Shown: positions 1 to 7,635, numbered from the stretch's first letter. The stretch is DNA of 14,682 bases from Leptospira fainei serovar Hurstbridge str. BUT 6 (GCF_000306235.2 NZ_AKWZ02000008.1:1-14682); one strand, 5' to 3'. The notes: a model not told the origin generated them from the sequence alone. Program-made: numbers and translations.

Positions 1-156
1 GCATTGACACCTCTCGCTCAAATCGAACTATATAGATGTAACTCAAATCCCGGCACCAGATCAGAACAGGAGCGACCGTGTAGGAATACATCCACCTCCG
101 GCCAGAACACGAAAATATCAAAGCCGAAGTCGAAAAACTAAACCTGTCGGATGTCC
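1..156 (-). repeat. R cassette body, copy 1 (cut by window edge)
   Basis: First of six copies of a ~273-bp body. It begins at the promoter-like TTGACA (4-9) with TATATA (29-34, 19-bp spacer) and ends at the attC core GCCTAAC. The plus-strand reading frame seen in other copies has a TAG stop here, so it does not look coding. Confidence 0.85.
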
Positions 157-262
157 GCCTAACGGCCAAGGTTTGCCGAAGTCCGGCGAAGCCGGATTTG
201 CCGGAGGCCGAGCAAGGGTCGCAAAGCGAGCCCGAAGCGCAGTGCCAAGCCGAAAGTTAGGC
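157..262 (-). repeat. attC site 1 (short class)
   Basis: Cores are GCCTAAC (157-163) and GTTAGGC (256-262), exact complements. Inside is a perfect stem TCCGGC-GAA-GCCGGA. It is nearly identical to the site at 10525-10629. Both are about 105 bp, whereas most other sites are about 150 bp. Confidence 0.88.
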
Positions 263-535
263 GACGTCCGACCCAAACTCGTTGCAATTCAAATTTCTTT
301 CTAATTTACTATTAGTAACCAAATGCCGAGTTAGTAAAATTACTTCTTACGGCGGACAATTTCGCTCCGAATACGCGAGGCATTGACACCTCTCGCTCAA
401 ATCAAACTATATAGATGTAATTCAAATCTCGGCACCAGATCAGAACAGGAGCGACCCTGGAGGAATACATTCACCTCCGGCCAGAACACGAAAATATCAA
501 AGCCGAAGTCGAAAAACTAAACCTGTCGGATGTCC
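263..535 (-). repeat. R cassette body, copy 2
   Basis: Complete 273-bp copy. It carries the palindrome TTACTATTAGTAA (306-318) and a sigma70-like TTGACA (383-388) with TATATA 19 bp further. The short plus-strand frame starting VEEYIHLRPEHENIK is open here but has CTG in place of the start codon. I see no supported gene. The body ends are inverted repeats (TTAGGCG..CCGAC) next to the cores. Confidence 0.85.
383..413 (+). promoter_or_regulatory. Sigma70-like promoter carried by R copy 2
   Basis: TTGACA and TATATA are separated by 19 bp, and the pair is preserved in all six R copies (TTGACA at 4, 383, 10750, 11175, 14185 and 14610). It points rightwards, against the cassette direction. In this copy it faces the plus-strand SinR/Cas2-like gene at 1089. 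The spacer is longer than the ideal 17 bp, so activity is uncertain. Confidence 0.45.
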
Positions 536-687
536 GCCTAACGACCAAGGCTTGACGACGTTTCGCGAGTCCGAAGGACTTGGCGCGAGACTTGCCCTGC
601 AAGACGAGTGACAAAGCGAAATGTGCCGAAGGCCAAGCGAGAGTCGCATAGCGATCTCGAAGCGAAGCGTCAGAGCCGTAGTTAGAC
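536..687 (-). repeat. attC site 2
   Basis: Cores GCCTAAC (536-542) and GTTAGAC (681-687). The interior belongs to the group containing CGACGTTTCGCGAGTCC, shared with the sites at 10903 and 14339. The two cores differ because, in the integrated array, one outer half belongs to each neighbouring cassette. Confidence 0.86.
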
Positions 688-1088
688 GACGTGCTTGTCT
701 AACTCATAATATAAGTATCGTCGACACCTTAATAGAACGAACGTTCTGTATGAAAAACATGATATTTTAATATAAAATATCAGCCTCACTCTTCAATAAG
801 TGTATCTAAACGATTGTTATAAAAAAAAGCAATTTCGTCTAATGCGCTTCAAAAAATTATGTATCAAAAGTTAGAAGCTCTTGACAGTTTTTGACCATCG
901 TCTACCTTAGATAAGGCCCCAAGCACTCTAGCAGGTAGAGTGCCAATAGGGCGGTAGTGACCTGAACTTGGAATGCTCAGGGTGCTTGCCTACTAATAGG
1001 AAGTTTGTCTATCGATTAGCATGACATAGATAACGGATCTTAAGTATTTTGCAAGCATATTCCTTAACTGTCTCAGAGGTGCATAAAA
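688..1088. other. Structured leader region without a clear gene, upstream of the SinR/Cas2-like ORF
   Basis: No convincing ORF. GTTAGAC at 681-687 is mirrored by GTCTAAC at 697-703, giving a small inverted repeat beside attC 2. TTGACA at 881-886 could be a -35 element (a TAGATA-like -10 lies rather far away, near 908). After it come a perfect 8-bp hairpin GCACTCTA/TAGAGTGC (923-943, 5-nt loop) and a smaller one with CCTGA/TCAGG arms at about 962-982. The segment 915-1030 looks like a folded RNA leader or small RNA. No known RNA family is recognised. Confidence 0.4.
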
Positions 1089-1370
1089 ATGCTTAAGAGA
1101 ACATATGAAATTAGATACGTCTTGTATCAGCCAGAACAAGACTACAGAGCGATAATTGAGGGAATTAAAGTAAATTTCCCCAATAACCAGCATATTGCTG
1201 GCGGAACTTGGATGATAAGAACCGTTAAATCAGCTATAGACGTCAGAGAAACTCTACTCCCCTATATTGATGCCGACGACCAATTATTAGTTGTAGAAGT
1301 AGTTCTAAATAATAGAGCCTCCTACAATCTACCCAAAAGAATAATTGAATGGTTTAAACAACTATTCTAA
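1089..1370 (+). CDS. SinR-family / Cas2-fold small protein
   Basis: A 93-aa protein whose spacing of conserved residues (QDY near residue 17, TWMIRT near 40-45, LLVVEV near 66-71, a C-terminal WFKQLF) matches small proteins often annotated SinR family or Cas2-like, with a single ferredoxin-like domain. Members can resemble Cas2 or VapD in fold, but I see no CRISPR array or cas1, so a role in spacer acquisition is not supported. The start is supported by AGAGGT at 1075-1080, 8 nt before ATG. It runs opposite to most genes in the array and its 3' end overlaps the 69-aa gene by 9 nt, tail to tail. Nuclease or toxin activity is possible but unproven. A structured leader and a rightward R promoter lie upstream. 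Confidence 0.72.
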   Translation: MLKRTYEIRYVLYQPEQDYRAIIEGIKVNFPNNQHIAGGTWMIRTVKSAIDVRETLLPYIDADDQLLVVEVVLNNRASYNLPKRIIEWFKQLF

Positions 1371-1571
1371 TTCTTCCAAATCTGTGTTTAAAAATCTCTC
1401 TAGATCATCTTCGGTCAAGGGGGGAAATTTGATGGGTTCCGTATTACCGAGTATTTCAGTGTCCGCACTTAAGTAATACGGAATCCCTTCAATATGAATA
1501 ATCGTTCCTTTTTTTAAAATCCAAGAATGACATTCGTTCATCTTTCTTATTGTTTCATGATCAAGATTCAT
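1362..1571 (-). CDS. Orphan 69-aa cassette protein
   Basis: I do not recognise this protein. It is soluble and acidic, with a C-terminal run rich in D and E (EDDLERFLNTDLEELE) and no membrane segment. It is likely a real gene because a strong Shine-Dalgarno sequence, AAGGAGAGG on the coding strand (1576-1584), precedes the ATG. It lies in the array direction and is the first gene of its cassette. Its 3' end overlaps the convergent SinR/Cas2-like gene by 9 nt, so the two could interfere by antisense transcription or form a toxin-antidote style pair. That pairing is inferred only from proximity. Confidence 0.65.
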   Translation of the reverse strand: MNLDHETIRKMNECHSWILKKGTIIHIEGIPYYLSADTEILGNTEPIKFPPLTEDDLERFLNTDLEELE

Positions 1572-1654
1572 AGTTCCTCTCCTTATATTATCTTACTAAC
1601 TTAACTGAAAGATGATAACCTTTTTTAAAATAAAAGTATTTTCACAAGCATGTC

Positions 1655-1805
1655 GTCTAACGAAAGAGGCTGGCCGAAGTCCAGCGCGTCCGAAGGACTT
1701 GGCACGAGTTTGCTTTGCAAACGAAGTGACAAAGCTGGATTTGCCGAAGGCCGAGCGAGGATCGCGAAGCGAGCCCGAAGCGAAGTGGCCGAGCCGTAGT
1801 TAAAC
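1655..1805 (-). repeat. attC site 3
   Basis: Cores GTCTAAC (1655-1661) and GTTAAAC (1799-1805). The interior shares the CCAGC...GCTGG arms with the site at 11328. The higA stop is 26 bp from its right core, which assigns this site to the higBA cassette. Confidence 0.86.
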
Positions 1806-1831
1806 GCTGGCCAGGCCTTTGAAGAAAGTTG

Positions 1832-2143
1832 CTATGCCGAAATTAACCCTAACTCTTTAATGTTGTGAATCGAATCTAATTCTTTTTTGAACTGCTTCCC
1901 CGCTTCTTCTAAATCATAATAATTTTGAAGATTAAGCCAAAATTCTGGTTCTATCTGAAAGAATTTTCCCAATTTCAGAGCAGTCTCCGCAGTAACCGAC
2001 CTTTCTCCACGAATAATTTGTCCAATTCTAGTCTGGGAAAGACCTGTCTCTTTTGATAATCTATACACTGATATTTGCATCGGTTTAAGAAACTCTTCTC
2101 CCAATACATCTCCAGGATGAATGTTTTTTATTTTACCTGCCAT
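1832..2143 (-). CDS. higA: HigA-family antitoxin (XRE helix-turn-helix)
   Basis: A 103-aa DNA-binding antitoxin that should bind and neutralise the HigB toxin and repress the operon. Family marks are visible: the N-terminal IHPGDVLGEEFLKPM motif (residues 8-22), a helix-turn-helix with SKETGLSQTRIGQIIRGERSV (about 30-50), and FWLNLQNYYDLE after it (about 68-79). The strong Shine-Dalgarno AGGAGG (plus-strand CCTCCT at 2154-2159) supports the ATG. It begins 14 nt after the higB stop, so the pair is co-transcribed with the toxin first, the usual higBA order. It ends 26 bp from its attC core. Confidence 0.92.
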   Translation of the reverse strand: MAGKIKNIHPGDVLGEEFLKPMQISVYRLSKETGLSQTRIGQIIRGERSVTAETALKLGKFFQIEPEFWLNLQNYYDLEEAGKQFKKELDSIHNIKELGLISA

Positions 2144-2157
2144 TTATCTTAAACCTC

Positions 2158-2445
2158 CTAATGATAATCTACAATCTCTACTTCGGAAGCATTGCCATCT
2201 AACCAATGAAAGCAGACTCTATACTGCGCATTTATTCTTATACTCCATTGGCCTTTCCTGTCTCCCTTCAATTGCTCTAAATGATTACTTGGAGGAATCT
2301 TTAGAGCTTCAAGAGAAGGGGCAGCTGCCAGGATACGAAGTTTTCGTCTCGCGATCTCGAATAAAACAGGAGAAAACTTAATCTTTTTCGAAAAATTACC
2401 ATCCCAAACGACTTTGGTTTCTTTGTCCGCAAAAGATAGTATCAC
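2158..2445 (-). CDS. higB: HigB-family toxin (RelE/ParE-superfamily mRNA interferase)
   Basis: A 95-aa toxin expected to cleave mRNA on the ribosome, inhibited by the adjacent HigA. It carries the HigB core LKGDRKGQWSIRIN (about residues 59-72), QYRVCFHW (74-81) and the terminal IVDYH. D93, Y94 and H95 match the C-terminal catalytic triad described for Proteus HigB. The LHPL histidine of that protein aligns with glutamate here (E57), whereas the second copy at 13541 keeps a histidine, so potency may differ. The start codon is GTG. A consensus-like promoter ends only a few bases upstream, so the transcript is probably leaderless or nearly so. Confidence 0.92.
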   Translation of the reverse strand: MILSFADKETKVVWDGNFSKKIKFSPVLFEIARRKLRILAAAPSLEALKIPPSNHLEQLKGDRKGQWSIRINAQYRVCFHWLDGNASEVEIVDYH

Positions 2446-2482
2446 TACTCAGTAGTATCTCGAAACAAGAGTATTTAGTCAA
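2444..2482 (-). promoter_or_regulatory. higBA-1 promoter with overlapping palindromic operator
   Basis: On the minus strand TTGACT (2477-2482) and GATACT (2454-2459) are spaced by exactly 17 bp. The palindrome ACTACTCAGTAGT (2444-2456) overlaps the end of the -10 and the GTG codon and is a good HigA operator candidate. Predicted initiation near 2447 leaves about 1-2 nt before the start codon. Confidence 0.65.
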
Positions 2483-2555
2483 TTCATTTTTGAGCATTTA
2501 AAATTAGAGATTTTTGCCTCTTCTATGCTTTAAAGGATAAATTGGCCTGGCTGGC

Positions 2556-2706
2556 GTTTAACGATAGATAATTGTCGAAGTTCCGCGCGTCCGAAGGACT
2601 TGGCGCGAGGCTTGCTTTGCAAGACGAGTGACAAAGCGGAATTTGGCGAAGCCCAAGCAAGGGTCGCGAAGCGATCCCGAAGCGCCGCGACAATTTTTAG
2701 TTATCT
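2556..2706 (-). repeat. attC site 4 (end of the Hachiman cassette)
   Basis: Boundaries GTTTAAC (2556-2562) and GTTATCT (2700-2706). The interior is almost identical to the sites at 7636 and 13061: AATTGTCG/CGACAATT outer arms, TTCCGC/GCGGAA arms, and GTCC-GAA-GGAC and GGC-GAA-GCC hairpins. The right box departs from the strict GTTRRRY pattern but matches AGATAAC at the other end of its own cassette. Confidence 0.84.
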
Positions 2707-2726
2707 GCTGTGCCGCGCCCCGAATT

Positions 2727-2762
2727 CTAACCGGCGTAGCCATGGAAGGCGAAGCCGGTTAG
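2727..2762. repeat. 36-bp inverted repeat resembling a miniature attC
   Basis: CTAACCGGC (2727-2735) pairs perfectly with GCCGGTTAG (2754-2762), with a small inner GCC/GGC stem. It lies between the HTH stop codon and the main attC. The counterpart at 7808-7843 has CTAACCAGC/GCTGGTTAG, a compensatory change that keeps the stem. Confidence 0.7.
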
Positions 2763-2799
2763 GGAACGCCAACAGAACCGCGATTAAAGATTTAAACGA

Positions 2800-3213
2800 T
2801 TATTTCTTTTTTGCAAATTCAGAAGCTACGTCAGCAATGATTTTTCTCTGATCGGGCGAAATCTGCAAGAGCGTCTTTACGATTTCTTTTAAGCCTTTAG
2901 TACTTTTGATTTTGCTGAATAAAACCTTATCCTCGTCCATTTGAAAAACCAGTCCTTCATCAGAAGAAGAATACTGAACAGGTTTAATAGGCTTGGAATC
3001 ATCTAAAAGCCAATCGAGGTTTACCTTATATCTCTCTTTAAAAGTAGTGAGAAACGCTTGAGAAAGCGATTCCACTCTACCTTGGATAATATTGTTTAAT
3101 CCAGCGGGAGAGATATTTAGCTCGGGAGCTGCCTCTTTCTGGCTTTCACCGTGATCTTCTAAAACTGTTTGTACCTTCTTTCCGATTAGTTTTTCAGTTT
3201 TCTTTGAAGTCAT
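2800..3213 (-). CDS. XRE-family helix-turn-helix regulator of the Hachiman cassette
   Basis: A 137-aa protein with an N-terminal XRE-type domain at about residues 8-72. The recognition region is SQKEAAPELNISPAGLNNIIQGR, followed by FKERYKVNLDWLLDDSK, typical of phage-repressor-like HTH proteins. The C-terminal 65 residues are charged and probably dimerise. It is divergent from the HTH gene at 3307 across a 93-bp region with an inverted-repeat operator, resembling a CI/Cro-style switch. No clear Shine-Dalgarno precedes the ATG. It probably autoregulates and controls its neighbour. Control of hamAB is an inference from co-residence in the cassette. The equivalent gene in the OLD cassette is not closely similar. 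Confidence 0.8.
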   Translation of the reverse strand: MTSKKTEKLIGKKVQTVLEDHGESQKEAAPELNISPAGLNNIIQGRVESLSQAFLTTFKERYKVNLDWLLDDSKPIKPVQYSSSDEGLVFQMDEDKVLFSKIKSTKGLKEIVKTLLQISPDQRKIIADVASEFAKKK

Positions 3214-3217
3214 TAAA

Positions 3218-3271
3218 AATACACTAATAATTTATTTTCTGTTGACATTAATTCACTCATAGTGTATTAAT
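3218..3271 (+). promoter_or_regulatory. Divergent operator and promoter between the two HTH genes
   Basis: TTGACA (3242-3247) and TATTAA (3265-3270), 17 bp apart, form a near-consensus promoter for the plus-strand HTH gene. AATACACTA (3218-3226) is mirrored by TAGTGTATT (3260-3268). A tighter imperfect palindrome, ATTAATTCACT-CAT-AGTGTATTAAT (3247-3271), covers the spacer and -10, so a bound repressor would block transcription. Confidence 0.68.
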
Positions 3272-3306
3272 GAATTTACCGATACACGGGCACAGAATTA
3301 GTTTTC

Positions 3307-3696
3307 ATGGCATCTCCTTATCCGAAAAGCAGAAAAAGATCTATTCAGAGGCGCTCCATTGCCCCAGGAGAGGCAAATGCGAAGATTCTTCTACTTGCAT
3401 GCGTTCTTCCCAAATGGAAAGTCTCAAAAAAAGATAAAGATTACTTTTGTAGAGCATTGATAAAAGCTAGAAAGGAAGCTGGATTTACACAAGCAGAAGT
3501 GGCTGAAAAGCTTAAACGAAGTTCAAGTCATGTATCTAAGATAGAATCAGGACTCAGGCGATTGTTTATGGATGAGTTTCTAGTTTTATACAGACTTTAT
3601 AAAAAACCCACTATCTATTTCTATGCATCTTTTATGAGAAGCAATCTTGTAGAGCAAAGTGAGAAAGCCCGAGTAAAATCTGCTAAGCAGTTTTAA
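3307..3696 (+). CDS. XRE-family helix-turn-helix regulator, convergent to hamB
   Basis: A 129-aa protein with a basic N-terminus and an XRE domain at about residues 44-100: LIKARKEAGFTQAEVAEKL, then SSHVSKIESGLRRLFMDEFL. It is homologous to the 111-aa protein at 8201. The HTH and the MDEFL stretch align, and the last ten residues, KARVKSAKQF, are identical. The start follows a near-consensus promoter whose -10 is at 3265-3270. No good ribosome binding site is visible. Its 3' end faces the hamB stop, so transcription through it would be antisense to the defence operon. It is probably one half of a two-repressor switch. Confidence 0.8.
   Translation: MASPYPKSRKRSIQRRSIAPGEANAKILLLACVLPKWKVSKKDKDYFCRALIKARKEAGFTQAEVAEKLKRSSSHVSKIESGLRRLFMDEFLVLYRLYKKPTIYFYASFMRSNLVEQSEKARVKSAKQF
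3675..3694 (+). terminator. Hairpin with T run inside the end of the HTH gene
   Basis: AAAA-T-CTGC, loop TAA, GCAG-TTTT folds into an 8-bp stem with one bulged T, ending in the T run just before the TAA stop. The same structure occurs at 8515-8534. The stem is short for a strong intrinsic terminator. Confidence 0.4.
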
Positions 3697-3733
3697 CGAG
3701 GGCCATTAGAACGAGACTTGAATAGAATCTTGC

Positions 3734-3780
3734 GTCCCGATCGCGAAGCGTGCGGGTGAACCGGTTCGAAGAACCGGGAC
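3734..3780. other. GAA-loop hairpins between convergent HTH gene and hamB
   Basis: CGC-GAA-GCG (3742-3750) is followed by a perfect 7-bp hairpin CCGGTTC-GAA-GAACCGG (3761-3777). GTCCC at 3734 could alternatively pair with GGGAC at 3776. The first hairpin is conserved at 8575-8593 in the other defence cassette. It could act as a bidirectional terminator or mRNA-end structure, though no clear T run follows. Confidence 0.45.
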
Positions 3781-3799
3781 AAGCTTAATTCAATTAACC

Positions 3800-6796
3800 C
3801 TATTCGACATTTAAACTATTCTCAATTTCTAAAATTGAAAGCCTCGGTAGTGTCACGGATAAATCTTGCAAAATCGTTTCAAGATTCTCCATTAAAATAA
3901 CTTTTATTTCTTCTTCATCTTTATTCAATATATCAAAACTAGTTTCGAGGTAATTTGCAAGCCCAATAATGCCTATCCTGTCTGCAAATCCAATAGAATG
4001 CAATTTTAGCTTCAAATAATTGTCAAGGCCTAGGGGTAAGAGTAGAGGCCAGGAAGAAATTGATTCATCAATAATTTGGTCTTGTTCAAGATTCTGTTGT
4101 CTTATTCTGATAATAGCTGAAAACACATTGGTCAATTGATAAGAAAGAAGATTATTAACAATGTCCAGGGATCTTTCTATCGAAAGATTGTAATTCTCCG
4201 AAATTTGTCCGTAAGTCATTCCGCTTAGCCAGGAAAGCGTAATATCTTTTAATCTATCTAATGACCCAATATCACTATAACTTCCCTCCTCCAAATCTTC
4301 CTTTATTGCAGAAATATATTCCAAGTGATTAAAAATGAAATCAATCCATTCAGCATCAAGCGGATTGATTTTTTTAAACCAAATATCATTTTCAAAATCT
4401 GCATTTTCCAAAATACTCAAATAAAGGCGCAGGCTTGATCCACTCTTCTTAATCTTAGGTAAAGATTCATTTGAAATATTATTTTTTATTTTCTCGGAAC
4501 GAAGCTGAATTAAATGTTTAAAATTATTTCTTTGCTGTTCGTTTGATTGAACGTAGGAAAATGTATTTTCTACAAGTCGGGACGCAATTTCGTCTAAAGC
4601 AGACAGATCAACATTGTCTCCAATTAAATCAAGAATAGCCGAGTCGATTGAATCAATAAGTTTAAGGAATGATTCGTTTTGATTTTCTATCATATCATTA
4701 GTCAATGCTATTTTTCTATTTGAAATTACCCTAGTAATTCTTTCTATTACTGCATATAAGTATCCCTTCACTGGATGAATCTTAATATCATTACAGGCTT
4801 CAAAGATCGGTTCAAGATCTTCTTTATGCGGAATAATTATAACCCCATTTTTCTCTTTTCCTGCCCTTCCAACCCTTCCAAGTAGGTTCTTAATTTCCCT
4901 ATTAGTCAGCTGATGCCATCTTTGATCAAATTGTCTTTTTGTTGTATGTATTACCATTGTTTTTAATGGTAAATTCACACCCTCTGCCAATGTATTTGTA
5001 CAAACTACTAACCGTATTTTCTCATCACGAATGCAATTTTCGAGAATCTCTCTAATATACTGAGGTAATGACCCATGGTGAAAGCAAAAACCCATTCTAA
5101 GACATTGGACGAGCAAATAGCTTTCAGAAAATAAACGTGAGGCATATTCGGCCACTATAGCAACATACTCGCTATCTGCATAGTTATACGGATTGTTATT
5201 CTTAATTGCATAGTCAGAAATCAATTTGATTTGACTAATAATTTCAGTACATAAACCAGCAACACCGTTATCGAATTTAGTCGGAGCAAATAATGCAACA
5301 GTTCCAGCTGGAAGTGATTTCAAAGCGCATGCAACAGAAAGACGTTTTTTAGAAGAATCCCAAAATTTATATGTATTTTCACGTCCTGTTTGCGGATTTA
5401 TGAATTGGTAGTCTGATTTTTTTAAGAAATTGTACAATTCATATCGTTTCGGTCTTTTATCCTTAGGGTTAAAATGTAAAACAAACCCTTCTTCATCCTT
5501 TTCAGAAAGTTGAACAGTAGCATAATCGAAAAGCGTTGGGCGAAAATTTGAACGAACTATAGTTTCGGATGACCCCCCAAGCCAATTGTTCACATCTTCA
5601 ATGTTTGGAACAATTGCAGATAAATATATAAATCTAATATCTTCTCCTTTGAGGATTTTTAATCGAGTGAGAAATAATTCGTAATCAAATCCTCGATTTT
5701 TATCATCAAGCAGATGCCCTTCATCACAAATGACAAGATCAACATTATTCAAGACTTCGGGAAATATGTCTTCAATCGCCATCATCTTTTCAGGAGTAAT
5801 GATAAGCAAATTTGAATTATCTATCGAGTTTTTCTCGATAGCAGTCGGCACTGAACCACCATATAATGTCTTTACTTTAATTCCATATCGATGTAACTTT
5901 TGCGCCAAACTTTGGCGAAGTTCAGAGGCTAATGATCGAAAAGGAGCGAGGAGAACTATTTTTGATAATGGATTTTTTTTAACATGGTAATAAATAATAA
6001 GTTCGCATAGAGCGGTTTTTCCAGCGCTCGTAGGCATTTGCATAGCAAAAGTCTTTTCTGAAGAGATTAATCCCCTCTCTATCGCCTCAAGTTGAGAAGG
6101 AAAGAAATACCAGATACGTTTTTCAATGTTCTCTTTTACATATTTTTTCCAGAACCTTGAATTATCATCGATCGAGAGTAATGTATTCCAAATTGAGTTC
6201 TTTTTAAAATATTCGAAAATCGACTTAGCAAGCACGCTTTCAGCATAAGCTTGAGGGTTAGTGTTAAGACCCTCTTCAATCTTTGCCTCTAGGTCGTACG
6301 TAATTTGATCTAGAACAGAAAATTCTCCTGAATTAAGAAATCTAGAAATACTTTTCGAAAATTCATTTTTTGGAAATATACTTCTACCCAGTATGGATAG
6401 AACAAATTGTAGACCTGGTTTTCCTTCAAAGTTGTCGAATATTAAGTTTTTGACAATCAAGTTAGAAGTTGCGGAAAATCCTGCCAAAAGACGTAAACTT
6501 GCAGTCATCAAATAAACTTCATAAATATTAATTCCCAAAAAGGAATTTCTTCCTTTAAGCGTAAACGTCTCCATTCCACGGGCAAGAGCAATTATCTCCT
6601 TGGAACTAATTTCAGTATATTTGCCCTTAAAAAGATCAAGGGCCAGATGATAGAGCGAAGTATAAAAATCGGAGTATTTCTTTACTATTGTGTAGTCTGC
6701 TATCGAATCTTCTTCAATTGCAAAATCAAAGTAAGATTGGTAAGAAGCAGATTGCGCTATCCAATTTGAAAGTTTATTTGATATCTCAAGCTTCAT
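3800..6796 (-). CDS. hamB: Hachiman system helicase HamB
   Basis: A 998-aa superfamily 2 helicase. Motifs in order: Q-motif-like FFPSQLEAI (231-239), Walker A PTSAGKT (255-261), Walker B box DEGH (358-361), motif III YLSAIVPN (391-398), motif IV region FHHGSLP (572-578), motif V TNTLAEGVNLP (600-610), motif VI GRVGRAG (640-646). It therefore has a complete ATPase/helicase core with long N- and C-terminal extensions. In Hachiman, HamB senses or translocates on nucleic acid and controls the HamA nuclease. The start overlaps the end of hamA by 11 nt, so translation is probably coupled. Identification rests on the helicase plus DUF1837-like neighbour. A generic helicase-nuclease pair is the alternative. 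Confidence 0.85.
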   Translation of the reverse strand: MKLEISNKLSNWIAQSASYQSYFDFAIEEDSIADYTIVKKYSDFYTSLYHLALDLFKGKYTEISSKEIIALARGMETFTLKGRNSFLGINIYEVYLMTASLRLLAGFSATSNLIVKNLIFDNFEGKPGLQFVLSILGRSIFPKNEFSKSISRFLNSGEFSVLDQITYDLEAKIEEGLNTNPQAYAESVLAKSIFEYFKKNSIWNTLLSIDDNSRFWKKYVKENIEKRIWYFFPSQLEAIERGLISSEKTFAMQMPTSAGKTALCELIIYYHVKKNPLSKIVLLAPFRSLASELRQSLAQKLHRYGIKVKTLYGGSVPTAIEKNSIDNSNLLIITPEKMMAIEDIFPEVLNNVDLVICDEGHLLDDKNRGFDYELFLTRLKILKGEDIRFIYLSAIVPNIEDVNNWLGGSSETIVRSNFRPTLFDYATVQLSEKDEEGFVLHFNPKDKRPKRYELYNFLKKSDYQFINPQTGRENTYKFWDSSKKRLSVACALKSLPAGTVALFAPTKFDNGVAGLCTEIISQIKLISDYAIKNNNPYNYADSEYVAIVAEYASRLFSESYLLVQCLRMGFCFHHGSLPQYIREILENCIRDEKIRLVVCTNTLAEGVNLPLKTMVIHTTKRQFDQRWHQLTNREIKNLLGRVGRAGKEKNGVIIIPHKEDLEPIFEACNDIKIHPVKGYLYAVIERITRVISNRKIALTNDMIENQNESFLKLIDSIDSAILDLIGDNVDLSALDEIASRLVENTFSYVQSNEQQRNNFKHLIQLRSEKIKNNISNESLPKIKKSGSSLRLYLSILENADFENDIWFKKINPLDAEWIDFIFNHLEYISAIKEDLEEGSYSDIGSLDRLKDITLSWLSGMTYGQISENYNLSIERSLDIVNNLLSYQLTNVFSAIIRIRQQNLEQDQIIDESISSWPLLLPLGLDNYLKLKLHSIGFADRIGIIGLANYLETSFDILNKDEEEIKVILMENLETILQDLSVTLPRLSILEIENSLNVE

Positions 6797-7562
6797 TGAT
6801 TAATTCTTGAAAATAAGTTTCATAGAGCTTCTTGAGATCGTTAATTGAAAGAAGATAAAGCTTTATTTCATTTGACGGCTTTGTATACCCCTTACTAATT
6901 TCCGAATCGATATAACCGATATCGAATATTGCAATCGCATAATATTCTTGCCGATACGGATAATTGACAGGATCCTTGAATCTTCGCACCAAAGGCAGAT
7001 CTGATTGAATGTCTTCACGTTCATATTTAGTCTCAACCCAGTTAATTGTTTGCGCGAATCGCGTAAATCGATCCTTTTCGGCTCCATCTAACGCTTCTTG
7101 AATTCTATTTTTCTTTTTAGATGGCTTTGTAGCATTCATCTTAGATTCAATAGATATAGCCAAGTCATTGCTGTGAGGATTCATCGGATCCTTAGCAAAC
7201 AGAAATATTACATCAGAGAATGGAGCAGGAGAGTCTGGATGCTCTTTCCATCTCCATTTTTTTGGTCCGTATAAATCAATTTTTTTAGAAGTATATTCAC
7301 TTTGTATAAAGAAGAAAGAAAATATTTCCCCAAAATCTCCTGACCTTATTTTCCCTTTAGAAGGTAAAACATTGTTCGCTAAATACTTTTTTCTTTCATC
7401 TGCCGATTTTTTAGAAAAACGAGGTAATTCATCTTCTTTTAAGTAAAACTCTTTACCATGGGATTTTATATAATCCTTTACGTTCACCCATTCTGATCTA
7501 TCAATTTCAAATCGAACGTAATCATTGATTATCTTTTTAGTAAATTTTTTATAGATGTCCAT
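6786..7562 (-). CDS. hamA: Hachiman system nuclease HamA (DUF1837-like)
   Basis: A 258-aa protein with a PD-(D/E)xK-type nuclease pattern: E79 in SGDFGEI, D117 in FSDVIFLF, and E139-S-K141 in AISIESKM. This order, and its place directly upstream of an SF2 helicase of about 1000 aa, fits HamA, whose unleashed nuclease degrades DNA during infection. No signal peptide or membrane segment. The ATG at 7562 lacks a Shine-Dalgarno. A TATAAA box ends 7 nt before it (plus-strand 7570-7575), so the message may be leaderless. A hairpin occupies the place where the -35 would be. Catalytic residues appear intact, so the system is probably functional. Confidence 0.85.
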   Translation of the reverse strand: MDIYKKFTKKIINDYVRFEIDRSEWVNVKDYIKSHGKEFYLKEDELPRFSKKSADERKKYLANNVLPSKGKIRSGDFGEIFSFFFIQSEYTSKKIDLYGPKKWRWKEHPDSPAPFSDVIFLFAKDPMNPHSNDLAISIESKMNATKPSKKKNRIQEALDGAEKDRFTRFAQTINWVETKYEREDIQSDLPLVRRFKDPVNYPYRQEYYAIAIFDIGYIDSEISKGYTKPSNEIKLYLLSINDLKKLYETYFQELINEA

Positions 7563-7590
7563 TGTTAGTTTTATAATAAAGAAAGATTAA

Positions 7591-7610
7591 GCCTGCCACG
7601 GACGGCAGGC
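7591..7610. promoter_or_regulatory. 7-bp hairpin at the head of the Hachiman cassette
   Basis: GCCTGCC (7591-7597), 6-nt loop, GGCAGGC (7604-7610). The same element heads the OLD cassette (10480-10499) with the central pair swapped from T-A to A-T. It sits between the cassette end and hamA, near where a -35 box would lie. Confidence 0.6.
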
Positions 7611-7635
7611 GCTATAATGAGGGGCGCGCCATGGC

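Larger units (their letters stand above)
542..1660 (-). mobile_element. Cassette: 69-aa orphan plus SinR/Cas2-like gene
   Basis: Boundaries are the predicted crossover points in the core boxes. The 5' arm reads TTAGACGACATGCTTGT on the minus strand from 1660. The 3' arm reads TTAGACGACGTGCTTGT on the plus strand from 682. They agree at 16 of 17 bases. Confidence 0.7.
1661..2561 (-). mobile_element. Cassette: higBA-1
   Basis: The 5' arm from 2561 (minus) is TTAAACGCCAGCCAGGCC. The 3' arm from 1800 (plus) is TTAAACGCTGGCCAGGCC, agreeing at 16 of 18. It holds a self-sufficient promoter plus toxin and antitoxin genes, so it can be expressed anywhere in the array. Confidence 0.75.

Noticed and set aside
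837..877. Possible degenerate attC (GTCTAAT near 837 and GTTAGAA near 870)
   Set aside because: Cores are imperfect, the distance is too short, and no internal palindrome is present.
1089..1370. CRISPR adaptation gene cas2
   Set aside because: The fold may be similar, but there is no cas1, no other cas gene and no direct-repeat/spacer array. The repeats in the window are attC sites and R bodies.
1612..1803. Reading frames translating attC sites (similar ones at 2558-2743, 2600-2851, 7587-7853, 10436-10654, 10826-11107, 14185-14503)
   Set aside because: They follow the palindromic recombination sites on both strands and show no ribosome binding site or protein-like conservation. They exist because GC-rich attC DNA has few stops.
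5730..5990. Plus-strand ORF inside hamB
   Set aside because: It is a shadow of the minus-strand helicase motifs. The hamB frame is continuous with all motifs intact.
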